This document shows positions 1 to 7,827 of a stretch of 64,000 bases of DNA, piece after piece (positions within the stretch are counted from its first letter, which is position 1; each line of letters opens with the position of its first letter). This DNA comes from Lentilactobacillus parakefiri (GTDB taxonomy: Bacteria > Bacillota > Bacilli > Lactobacillales > Lactobacillaceae). The notes beneath the pieces were generated by a model. That model searched no databases. It was given only the letters and a program-made list of their open reading frames with translations, and was not told the DNA's origin. The DNA lies in assembly GCF_002157585.1 (NCBI RefSeq), contig NZ_BDGB01000072.1, positions 43,876 to 107,875 of the forward strand, given 5' to 3'. Made by a program: the position numbers and the translations under genes.

Positions 1-339
1 ACCGGCACCTTGGAGGCCAGACATCATGATGATGGTGGGAATCTTTTCTGATTTATTCAGGGGAACGGCTTCTTCCCCCATGGTTTTAGTTAACTCTTCA
101 TCAACAATTTTGACGATTTGTTGAGAGGGATTTAACCCTTCCAGTACCTTGGCCCCGTTGGCACGCTGCTCAACGGTTTTGACGAAATCACGGACGACTT
201 GGAAATTAACATCGGCTTCAAGTAAAGCCAATCTGATTTCCCGCATCGTTGCCCGCAGATCGGACTCAGAGACTTTCCCTTTGCCACGCAAAGTTTTCAT
301 GGCGTTTTGTAAACGTTCGGTTAATCCTTCAAAAGCCAA
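1..339 (-). CDS. ffh: Signal recognition particle protein Ffh, 5' part (runs off left edge)
   Basis: SRP54 GTPase that binds signal sequences of nascent membrane and secreted proteins together with 4.5S RNA and hands them to FtsY at the membrane. Only the first 113 residues are present: the N-domain helical bundle (start reads L-AFEGLTERLQ) and the beginning of the G domain, ending at GLQGAG of the P-loop, so the rest lies outside the window. The start is a TTG at 339 preceded by AAGGGGTGAA; no ATG fits. It lies directly downstream of ylxM (12 nt gap), the conserved ylxM-ffh order, so the two are almost surely co-transcribed. Confidence 0.95.
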   Translation of the reverse strand, partial: MAFEGLTERLQNAMKTLRGKGKVSESDLRATMREIRLALLEADVNFQVVRDFVKTVEQRANGAKVLEGLNPSQQIVKIVDEELTKTMGEEAVPLNKSEKIPTIIMMSGLQGAG

Positions 340-351
340 TTAATTCACCCC

Positions 352-693
352 TTATTGTTCTTCGGTTGTTTCCAGATTTTTGATCATTGAATTCAATTGA
401 TCATCGTGTGGATATTTTTTTTGAATATAAGTTTGAATATGGTCAAGTTTGTCGTTCCGGTCAACAAAGCTATGATATAAATTCAATTTATCTTCATATT
501 GCTGAAGAATCTTCTCGGAACGACGAATATTGTCATAGACGGCCTGCCGACTGACGTTATATTCACCGGCAATCTCACCCAGTGAGTAGTCATCCGCATA
601 GTACAGCTCAATATAGTTAGCCTGCTTTTTGGTGAGGAGTGGCTCGTAAAATTCAAACAAAGAATTGATGTAGTTGTTTTTTTCCAGTTCCAT
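352..693 (-). CDS. ylxM: YlxM family putative helix-turn-helix protein
   Basis: 113-residue member of the UPF0122/YlxM family, found just upstream of ffh in Firmicutes and thought to modulate the SRP pathway. The sequence shows a sigma-70 region-4-like helix-turn-helix: '[20 protein letters not shown]' then '[15 protein letters not shown]' (about residues 19-55), followed by a charged helical tail. Start ATG at 693 has AAAGGAG upstream. It is transcribed toward ffh, and a promoter-like TTGACT-17-TACGCT sits at 727-755. DNA or RNA binding is inferred from the fold. Confidence 0.9.
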   Translation of the reverse strand: MELEKNNYINSLFEFYEPLLTKKQANYIELYYADDYSLGEIAGEYNVSRQAVYDNIRRSEKILQQYEDKLNLYHSFVDRNDKLDHIQTYIQKKYPHDDQLNSMIKNLETTEEQ

Positions 694-726
694 ATTGAAA
701 CTCCTTTGACGACCAATGCTTAATCC

Positions 727-755
727 AGCGTACAGATTTAAATAATGTCAGTCAA
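727..755 (-). promoter_or_regulatory. Probable promoter of ylxM-ffh
   Basis: Read on the minus strand: TTGACT (750-755), 17-nt spacer, TACGCT (727-732), placing a transcription start about 25-30 nt before the ylxM ATG at 693. The -10 is imperfect. It lies within the short gap after ftsY, so ylxM-ffh may be both read through from ftsY and separately transcribed. Confidence 0.45.
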
Positions 756-770
756 CATTTAAATACCGGG

Positions 771-2111
771 TTATTCAGAAATGAGGCCCTTAAACAACCC
801 ATAAACAAAGTCATTTGGATCAAAGGGCTTCAAGTCGCCAACCTGCTCACCTAAACCAACGTACTTGACCGGCAGATGCAATTCACTGCGGATTGCAAGG
901 ACGATTCCACCGCGAGCCGTGCCATCGAGCTTAGTCAAGACTATTCCGGAAACGTCAGTGGTTTCCTTAAACATTTTGGCTTGAGTCATGGCATTTTGAC
1001 CGGTAGTAGCATCAAGAACCAGTAAAACTTCGTGTGGTGCTTCAGGAATCTCACGCGTCAGAATTTTCTTCATCTTGCTCAATTCATTCATGAGGTTAAC
1101 CTTATTCTGCAGACGGCCAGCGGTATCGACCATCAAAATGTCATAGTCGTCTTTACGGGCTTTGACAACCGCATCGTAAACCACAGAGGCTGGATCGCTT
1201 TTAGCCTTGCCTTTGACAATGTTCACGCCATCACGTTCTGCCCAAACATTTAGCTGTTCAATCGCACCGGCTCTAAAGGTATCGGCAGCAGCTAAAACGA
1301 CCTTCTTACCCTGATCTTTGTACATTTTGGCCATCTTACCGATGGTGGTTGTCTTACCGACCCCATTGACGCCGACAAACATGATAACCGTCGGGCCGGA
1401 TTTCGCCATGTTGATAGCTGAATTTTCACCATTGCCGGCCTGATCGTACATGTCAATCAACTTTTTGACGATCACGTTTTGAACATCTTTGGTTTTTTTG
1501 GCATTTTGCAGTTTGACTTCATCACGCAGTTCATCGGCAATCCGCATCGAAGTTTCAAACCCGACATCTGATTCAATCAGCATATCTTCCAGGTCATCAA
1601 AAAACGATTCATCAACATGGCGGAAGTTGGCTAAGAGTGCATTCAGTTTTTGACCAAACGAGGATCGTGACTTTTCCAATCCTTTTTCGTATTTTTCAGT
1701 GTTTGAGTCTTCTGTTGCTTCCGCTGGAGCTTTACTTTCAGCTGATTTTTCCGGTTCTGTTGGCGCCTCAGAGGTTTCAGCCGAAGCTTGTTGCTCCGCC
1801 AACGGATTGGATTCACTTACAGCTGGTGCTGGTTGTTGAGCATCAGTTTGATTTGTGGTCTGGTTATCATTTTGCTTCTCTGGTTGACGGACCGGTTGTT
1901 CATCTACTGACTGGTCAGCTGGTTCATCAACTGGCCTTTCGGTGGCTTTTGCCGTCTCTTCAGCATCCACGGTTGTTTGATTTGAACTGGCCGTGCTTTG
2001 GTCGTCTTTGACGGGTGCTTCTTGTTTAGAGTCGATTTGTTCAGTGGATTCAGCTGTTTTTTTTTCGTCGTCTTTTTTGGAACGGCGTTTAAAGATATCA
2101 AAAAGTCCCAA
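771..2111 (-). CDS. ftsY: Signal recognition particle receptor FtsY
   Basis: Membrane-associated SRP receptor GTPase that docks Ffh-ribosome complexes at the translocon. Residues 1-9 (GLFDIFKRR) form a short amphipathic start; residues about 10-145 are a low-complexity, acidic and Gln/Thr/Pro/Ala-rich A domain. The NG domain follows, with P-loop GVNGVGKTT (247-255), DTAGR (329-333) and TKLDGTARGG. At 446 residues it is longer than the ~330-residue B. subtilis protein, all of the excess in the A domain. Start is TTG at 2111, immediately after the smc stop (TAATTG), using the GGAGGTGAG that encodes the end of Smc; the two are translationally coupled. Confidence 0.96.
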   Translation of the reverse strand: MGLFDIFKRRSKKDDEKKTAESTEQIDSKQEAPVKDDQSTASSNQTTVDAEETAKATERPVDEPADQSVDEQPVRQPEKQNDNQTTNQTDAQQPAPAVSESNPLAEQQASAETSEAPTEPEKSAESKAPAEATEDSNTEKYEKGLEKSRSSFGQKLNALLANFRHVDESFFDDLEDMLIESDVGFETSMRIADELRDEVKLQNAKKTKDVQNVIVKKLIDMYDQAGNGENSAINMAKSGPTVIMFVGVNGVGKTTTIGKMAKMYKDQGKKVVLAAADTFRAGAIEQLNVWAERDGVNIVKGKAKSDPASVVYDAVVKARKDDYDILMVDTAGRLQNKVNLMNELSKMKKILTREIPEAPHEVLLVLDATTGQNAMTQAKMFKETTDVSGIVLTKLDGTARGGIVLAIRSELHLPVKYVGLGEQVGDLKPFDPNDFVYGLFKGLISE

Positions 2112-5100
2112 TTAACTCACCTCCGCTTTTAAATGATCTAAATTAACAGTGACAACTTTTGAAACGCCGGATTCCTGCATGGTAACACCATACAGTTGAT
2201 CGGCGTAAATCATGGTTTCCTTTCGGTGGGTAATGACCACAAATTGGGTCTCATCACCGAACCGTTTGAGGTATTTGGCAAAGCGATCGGCATTAAATGA
2301 ATCAAGGGCTGCCTCTGCTTCATCCAAGATGCAAAATGGTACCGGTCGAACCTTGATGATCGCAAACAACAGCGTGATCGCCGTTAAGGCTTTTTCGCCA
2401 CCTGACAGCAGATTTAAGTTGCGATAGTTCTTGCCAGGTGGTTTGACCATAATCTCAATTCCAGTATCCAACATGTCATCGGGATTGGTCAAGACCAGCT
2501 TGGCTTCTCCGCCACCAAACATGTCAACGAAGACTTTTGAAAAGGCTTGGCTGACTTGCTTGAATGCCTTGGCAAATTTAGTGGTAATGGTATCATCCAT
2601 ATCGCGCATGGTTGCCGTTAAATGGTCCTTGGCTTCCAAAAGGTCTTGTTTTTGACTGGTCAAAAATTCAAACCGTTTGGAAACTTCCTTGAAGGCTTGA
2701 ATTGCCCCGATATTTACCGGGCCAATTTCGTCAATGCCAGTTCGCAGCATTTTAATTTGACGGACAACTTGCTTTTCGTCCCAGTTCCAATCCGGGTTAG
2801 CCAAATCGGTTTGCTCAATCTGATAAGTTGTTTCAAGCGTGGAAAAATTAGTTTCCAAATTCTGGCGGTTCTTAGTGGCGGCTGCTTGCTGACTGGTCAG
2901 CTCATACTTGGCATTGTTTAAATTGATCTGCTCATCTTGAATCTTTTGGTTTAACTGATCCAGGTGATCTTGTGCCGACTCGACGGTGGCTTTTAATTGA
3001 CTCTGGGTTGCGTTAAGGGCACGCTGATTATCAACGGCTGCATGAATTTGCTTGTTCAATGTCCCAGCGTCAACTTGTGCGCTGAGTTCGGAAGCTAAAT
3101 GGTCTTGCTGTTTAAGCAGTTGAACCCGATTTTGCTGATGCGCAGCAATTTGTTTATTGATGGCAGCTTGATCAACTTGGAGCTGGGTCATTTTTTGCTG
3201 TTCAATGACAATGGCTTCTCGCAAAGTTTGCTTTTCAGTAGCAAACTTTTGGGCAGACTGTTTCACGTTTGCCAGTTGAACCCGTTTGTGATCCAGGTCA
3301 TCGTTGACTGCCTGTACTTGTTTGTCAATGGCTGCTTGGCGATCGACGAGCTGGGACTTGTCGTCTGCTTGATTAGCCTGGGCCGAATTCTTCAGCGCAA
3401 GTTTGAGGGTTGCCAGTTCACGCTGCTTCTCCTCAACCGTATTTTGCAGTGACTGACATTGATTCTCCAAAGCATCTATTTGCTGACGAATTTGAAAAAC
3501 TTTTTGTTGGCCGCGTTCATGTGAGGCAGTGATCTTTTCAAGTTCAACTTTAGCGGATTGAAGTCGGTGTTCATTCTCGGCTAATTTTTGGTCCATTTGG
3601 GCAGTCGATTGATTTAAAGATTCCAACTCGGCCTTTTGGATCAAAACGCCTTGATTGTCATTACGACTGGCACCACCGGTCAAAGATCCGCCAGCATTGA
3701 CGACCTGCCCATCCAAAGTGACAATCCGGGTTCGATGATTGATTTGCTTAGAAATATTAATGGCATGATCGAGTGTGTCCGCAATAATGGTCGTCCCCAA
3801 AAGGAAGCCTTTAATCTGAGCGAGATTATCTGGCATGGACACCAAATCAGCTGCCACCCCAATGAATCCGTCAATTCCCTGTGATTCATGGATAATTGTC
3901 TGACTTAGCTGACGACTCTTAATGGTTGAAATTGGCAACAATGTCACCCGACCAAGTCGTTCTTTTGTCAGCAAGTGAATGGCTGAAGAGGCTGCGCGAT
4001 TGTCTTCGACGATGATATGTTGCGTCTGAGCGCCTAAAGCGGTTTCGATGGCCTTGACATAACGTTTTTCAATCGTTAAATAGTCGCTCACCGGCCCCAA
4101 TATACCGGGCAGCTGGTTTTTCCGTTTCAAAAGATTAGCCACTCCGCGATAAAAGCCGCGGTAGGAATCATGGAGATTCTTCAGGGATTCTGCTTTGGCT
4201 TTGGCCTGTTCAGCAATTTTCAGCGCAGCCAGCCAATTGGCTTGGGAACTGTCAACGGCTTGCTTACGAGTATTCATTAAGTTGGTTAAATCAGCCAACT
4301 GCTCAGAGACTTCCTGCAAGTTTGATTGACCCTTCGTGAAGGCAGCCTGCTTTTGTGCCAATTCTATTCGGAGCTTACCAAGCGCTTCACTTGATTTGTT
4401 TATCCGTTCCTGCTGTGATCCTAACTGCTGCTCAAACTGCTTTTCATCGTGACTCTTCATGGTGATTTGATTTTTTATGTCGGTTTTTTGCTGCAATAAA
4501 TCGACATATTGATTCCGCAACTGATCGATTTCAGATTCAATGACCGACACACTGTTAGCCTTTTGGGCCTCAGAAAGTTTGTCGAAATCGGCTTGTTTGG
4601 CGGCAATTTTAGCTGATAACCGCTTACCGGCATCTACCGATTGAGTGAGTTTGACCTGAAAATCATCAATTTGCTTGTCAGTCAGTTTAATTTGCTCAGT
4701 GATTCGTTTTAAATCGGCATCCTTAAAGGACTTCTCCTGAGTGGATAATTGATGTTGACTCTTCAGCGATTGGATTCGTTCAGTAGCGCCCAAAATTTGT
4801 TCGTTGATGTGATCAATTTTCGCCCGGTTTTGAGTCAACTTAGCCTTCAATTTATCGCGGTCGTTTTCGTCTCGGCGGACTTGGGTGTAAATTTTGTTCA
4901 CCAAGTCAGACTTTTCGGCAACCGTTTGTTTCAGCTGGTCACTCGCTGCCATCAACTTCTTGGTTGCCAGAATCAACTGCTGTTTTTCAAATTGATCCAA
5001 GCGCTTTTTTTGATCAAGATAATCGGTTGCCAAACTACTCTGTTCTTCAAGGGGCGCCATTTGACTTTGAAGTTCTGAAATAATGTCCTCAACTCGATTA

Positions 5101-5669
5101 AGATTATCAGTGGTTTGATCAATTTCTTTTTGAGCAGTCGTCTTATGCTGTTTGTACTTATACACGCCGGCGACGTTTTCAATAATTGATCGTCGATCCT
5201 CGGGTTTACTATTGAATATTTGTTCAACATTCCCCTGAGAAATGATCGACAGCGACCCTTGCCCAATGCCGGTATCCAAAAACAAATCAGTGATGTCCTT
5301 GAGTCGACATTGCTTTTCGTTCAAGTAATAGGAACTATCGCCATTTCGGAAAAGTTTCCGGGAAAGCTTGAGCGTGTCGAAGGGTGTCTTAATGAAGTGG
5401 TCGGAATTATCTAAGGTTAAGGTCACTGAGGCCATGCCTAAAGACCGTCGATCAGCAGAGCCTGAAAAAATGACATCAGGCATCCGCGATCCACGGAGAT
5501 TTTTGGCAGATTGTTCCCCCATCACCCAACGAATGGATTCGGCAATATTACTCTTGCCGCTGCCGTTGGGTCCCACAATGCCGGTCATGCCGCCCGGAAA
5601 GTGGATTAAGGTTTTGTCGGCAAATGATTTAAAACCGATAATTTCAATGGATTTAAGTTGCACACTCAT
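2112..5669 (-). CDS. smc: Chromosome segregation ATPase Smc
   Basis: Structural maintenance of chromosomes protein, which with ScpA/ScpB loads on DNA near origins and compacts and resolves sister chromosomes. 1185 residues: N-terminal ATPase lobe with Walker A GPNGSGKS (33-40), coiled coil to about 500, hinge about 515-680 (contains GILGPVSDYL and GGSLTGG), returning coiled coil, then C-terminal lobe with signature LLSGGEKALTA and Walker B CILDEAEAALD. Length is normal for the family. It sits between rnc and ftsY as in Bacillus (rnc-smc-ftsY); 8 nt separate it from rnc. ATG start at 5669. Confidence 0.98.
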   Translation of the reverse strand: MSVQLKSIEIIGFKSFADKTLIHFPGGMTGIVGPNGSGKSNIAESIRWVMGEQSAKNLRGSRMPDVIFSGSADRRSLGMASVTLTLDNSDHFIKTPFDTLKLSRKLFRNGDSSYYLNEKQCRLKDITDLFLDTGIGQGSLSIISQGNVEQIFNSKPEDRRSIIENVAGVYKYKQHKTTAQKEIDQTTDNLNRVEDIISELQSQMAPLEEQSSLATDYLDQKKRLDQFEKQQLILATKKLMAASDQLKQTVAEKSDLVNKIYTQVRRDENDRDKLKAKLTQNRAKIDHINEQILGATERIQSLKSQHQLSTQEKSFKDADLKRITEQIKLTDKQIDDFQVKLTQSVDAGKRLSAKIAAKQADFDKLSEAQKANSVSVIESEIDQLRNQYVDLLQQKTDIKNQITMKSHDEKQFEQQLGSQQERINKSSEALGKLRIELAQKQAAFTKGQSNLQEVSEQLADLTNLMNTRKQAVDSSQANWLAALKIAEQAKAKAESLKNLHDSYRGFYRGVANLLKRKNQLPGILGPVSDYLTIEKRYVKAIETALGAQTQHIIVEDNRAASSAIHLLTKERLGRVTLLPISTIKSRQLSQTIIHESQGIDGFIGVAADLVSMPDNLAQIKGFLLGTTIIADTLDHAINISKQINHRTRIVTLDGQVVNAGGSLTGGASRNDNQGVLIQKAELESLNQSTAQMDQKLAENEHRLQSAKVELEKITASHERGQQKVFQIRQQIDALENQCQSLQNTVEEKQRELATLKLALKNSAQANQADDKSQLVDRQAAIDKQVQAVNDDLDHKRVQLANVKQSAQKFATEKQTLREAIVIEQQKMTQLQVDQAAINKQIAAHQQNRVQLLKQQDHLASELSAQVDAGTLNKQIHAAVDNQRALNATQSQLKATVESAQDHLDQLNQKIQDEQINLNNAKYELTSQQAAATKNRQNLETNFSTLETTYQIEQTDLANPDWNWDEKQVVRQIKMLRTGIDEIGPVNIGAIQAFKEVSKRFEFLTSQKQDLLEAKDHLTATMRDMDDTITTKFAKAFKQVSQAFSKVFVDMFGGGEAKLVLTNPDDMLDTGIEIMVKPPGKNYRNLNLLSGGEKALTAITLLFAIIKVRPVPFCILDEAEAALDSFNADRFAKYLKRFGDETQFVVITHRKETMIYADQLYGVTMQESGVSKVVTVNLDHLKAEVS

Positions 5670-5677
5670 TCTCCAGT

Positions 5678-6388
5678 CTAAACTAGATTATCGCCCTCAG
5701 TGTCAAACTGCTCAAGCGCTTGTTGGGCGGCTTTTTGCTCCGCAGCTTTCTTTGAATGACCAATACCTACGCCATAAAGTTTGCTATCAATTGAAACGTT
5801 GACTTTAAAAGAACGATCGTTATCCGGACCGTACTCATCCACTAATTCATAATCAATGGCAACCGGCCCATCAGCTTGTGCGAGTTCCTGCAGCTCAGTC
5901 TTATGATCGAAGAATTCAGCAAACATCCCCTCATCAAGCTTTGGGAAAATAACTTTAGTCACGAAGCGTGTGACCTCGGCCTGCCCTTGGTCCAAATATA
6001 GACAGCCGACAAATGATTCAAAAATATCACATAAAAGGGAGTCCCGATCACGAGCACCGGCCTTTTCTTCGCCCTTACCCAAACGAATATACTGATTAAA
6101 ATGACATTCTCTGGCAAAGGTGCTGAAACTTTGCTCATTTACCATCGCTGCTCGAAGCCGTGTAAGCCGTCCTTGAGGCATCTTTGGATAACGTTTGAAA
6201 ATGTAGTCAGAAACGATCAGCTGTAAAACTGCGTCGCCCAAAAACTCCAAGCGTTCATAGAATTTCAAACCTTCACCGCGATGTTCATTGACGTAAGACG
6301 CTTGTGTGAACGCTTCATCCAATAAATCCTGATCATCAATATGAATGCCAAAATCCTGTTTTAGCATCTCATTTAAACCCTTTATCAA
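5678..6388 (-). CDS. rnc: Ribonuclease III
   Basis: Double-strand-specific endoribonuclease that processes the 30S rRNA precursor and structured mRNAs. 236 residues: RNase III domain with signature ERLEFLGDA (45-53, including the Mg-binding residues) and a C-terminal dsRNA-binding domain (about 160-230, ending SKKAAEQKAAQQAL). Start is TTG at 6388, spaced from GGAGGT; an ATG would cost the first residues. First gene of the rnc-smc-ftsY operon. A TTGATA-17-TGTTAT promoter-like pair lies in the upstream gap but overlaps the AT-rich hairpin that may end acpP. Confidence 0.97.
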   Translation of the reverse strand: MIKGLNEMLKQDFGIHIDDQDLLDEAFTQASYVNEHRGEGLKFYERLEFLGDAVLQLIVSDYIFKRYPKMPQGRLTRLRAAMVNEQSFSTFARECHFNQYIRLGKGEEKAGARDRDSLLCDIFESFVGCLYLDQGQAEVTRFVTKVIFPKLDEGMFAEFFDHKTELQELAQADGPVAIDYELVDEYGPDNDRSFKVNVSIDSKLYGVGIGHSKKAAEQKAAQQALEQFDTEGDNLV

Positions 6389-6421
6389 TCTTTTACCTCC
6401 AAATAAAATCCAGATAACAGT

Positions 6422-6462
6422 AAAAAATTGAAATTATATCAAACTTGAAATAATTTCAATTT
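6422..6462 (-). terminator. AT-rich hairpin after acpP (terminator)
   Basis: Arms 6425-6436 and 6451-6462 are perfect complements around a 14-nt loop, and on the minus strand the hairpin is followed by a run of T (6422-6427). It would end the fakA-recG-plsX-acpP transcript before rnc. The stem is A/T only, so termination may be leaky. Confidence 0.55.
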
Positions 6463-6475
6463 ACGATCACTTTTA

Positions 6476-6718
6476 TTATTTTTGATGAGCCATGACAAAA
6501 TCAACAGCCTCATTAATGGTATTCAGCTTCTCAGCATCCTCATCGGAAATTTCCGCATTAAAAGTATCTTCCATATCCAACACAAATTCAACGAAATCAA
6601 TTGAATCAGCATCAAGATCGTTTTTAAAATTCAAGTCACCGGTAATTTTACTTCGGTCGACATCAAATTGGTCAGCCACTAAATCGGCAATTTTGTTAAA
6701 CACTTCATCTTTGTCCAT
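6476..6718 (-). CDS. acpP: Acyl carrier protein
   Basis: 80-residue carrier of fatty acyl chains as phosphopantetheine thioesters during fatty-acid and phospholipid synthesis. The phosphopantetheine attachment serine is Ser39 in the motif DADSIDFVEF. The frame is open upstream to a GTG at 6730, but ATG at 6718 has AGGTG at a proper distance and gives the normal N-terminus (MDKDEVFNKI). It follows plsX after about 50 nt. The fabD/fabG genes that stand between plsX and acpA in Bacillus are absent here, so the fab genes must be elsewhere. This may be one of two ACPs in the cell. Confidence 0.95.
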   Translation of the reverse strand: MDKDEVFNKIADLVADQFDVDRSKITGDLNFKNDLDADSIDFVEFVLDMEDTFNAEISDEDAEKLNTINEAVDFVMAHQK

Positions 6719-6770
6719 TTTGATAAACACCTATTTCATAAAATTAATTTGCTAATGATTATTATATCAA

Positions 6771-7814
6771 CTATTTACTGCTTTTGATACTATCTTTTAT
6801 TTGCTGCAGCTCATCAGTGTGATCAGTGACGTATTGATTCAAATCAGGAATCATATTAGAAGAAATGATCTGTCGAATTTGACCAATCGTGTTCTTGACG
6901 GTGTTAGCCTTACTGCTGCCGTGCGTTTTGACAACCGGTGCCTTCACACCCAGTAAAACGGCGCCACCGTATTGTGAATAATCCATTGAACCGCCGACTT
7001 TGTGGAAAGCGTCTTTTAACATCAAAGCCCCAAACTTCGCTTTGGTGCCACTGTCCATGATGGTTGTCTTGATGAGGTCAAGCATCGATAAAGCGGTTCC
7101 CTCAATACTCTTTAACACAGCGTTTCCGGTAAACCCGTCAGTCACAACCACATCCGCTGCACCGTTAAGCAATTCACGAGATTCAACGTTCCCGACAAAA
7201 TTGATGTCCTTATCAGCTGCCAGCAGGTCATGGACTTTACGGTGATTCATATCGCCCTTATCCGCTTCGGTACCATTGTTCAACAGGCTAATCCGTGGAT
7301 TTTTAACTTGGTTAACGTTTTGAGCATAGTACTTTCCCATCAAGGCATACTGATAAATATTTAATACCTTCGTGTCAGCATTTGCACCAACGTCAATCAT
7401 CACAAACTTATCTTGATTCTTGACGCCGATGACCGGCAGCGTGGTGGTCAACCCAGGACGATCAATGCCTTTGATTCTGCCGACGATAAATAAACCGGCA
7501 GCTAAAATGGCCCCCGTATTTCCTGCAGAGAAGAATGCGTCGGCACGGCCTTCTTTGACGGCAGTTGCCGCCAAAACGATACTGGATTGTTTCTTAGTCC
7601 GAACCGCCTTGACTGGTTCGTCGCCCATTTCGATGACTTCATCAGCTTGGACAATCTGGATCCGATCGTCATTTTTGAGATATTTATTGATTTGGTCGGT
7701 TTGACCAAATAGTTGAAAGTCAACATCGGAATAAGCATCCCGTGCCAATTCAATACCTTCAACAACTTCTTTTGGGGCGTAATCGCCACCCATGGCGTCC
7801 ACTGCAATTTTCAT
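6771..7814 (-). CDS. plsX: Phosphate acyltransferase PlsX
   Basis: Converts acyl-ACP and phosphate into acyl-phosphate, the donor used by PlsY to make lysophosphatidic acid. 347 residues, normal for the family; N-terminus MKIAVDAMGGDYAP and conserved blocks SAGNTGA, DVGANAD and VVTDGFTGNAVLKS are all visible. Start ATG at 7814 follows AGAGGAG; the longer frame to 7850 has no site. Neighbours recG (13 nt upstream) and acpP make this the plsX-acpP half of the Bacillus fapR-plsX-fabDG-acpA block, with FapR and FabDG missing. Confidence 0.97.
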   Translation of the reverse strand: MKIAVDAMGGDYAPKEVVEGIELARDAYSDVDFQLFGQTDQINKYLKNDDRIQIVQADEVIEMGDEPVKAVRTKKQSSIVLAATAVKEGRADAFFSAGNTGAILAAGLFIVGRIKGIDRPGLTTTLPVIGVKNQDKFVMIDVGANADTKVLNIYQYALMGKYYAQNVNQVKNPRISLLNNGTEADKGDMNHRKVHDLLAADKDINFVGNVESRELLNGAADVVVTDGFTGNAVLKSIEGTALSMLDLIKTTIMDSGTKAKFGALMLKDAFHKVGGSMDYSQYGGAVLLGVKAPVVKTHGSSKANTVKNTIGQIRQIISSNMIPDLNQYVTDHTDELQQIKDSIKSSK

Positions 7815-7827
7815 ATTTAACTCCTCT

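Noticed and set aside
1637..2011. Long open frame on the plus strand inside ftsY
   Set aside because: It is the antisense of the low-complexity A domain and lacks a ribosome-binding site.
5368..5802. 144-codon open frame on the plus strand across smc and rnc
   Set aside because: It is antisense to two conserved genes and no start signal precedes it.
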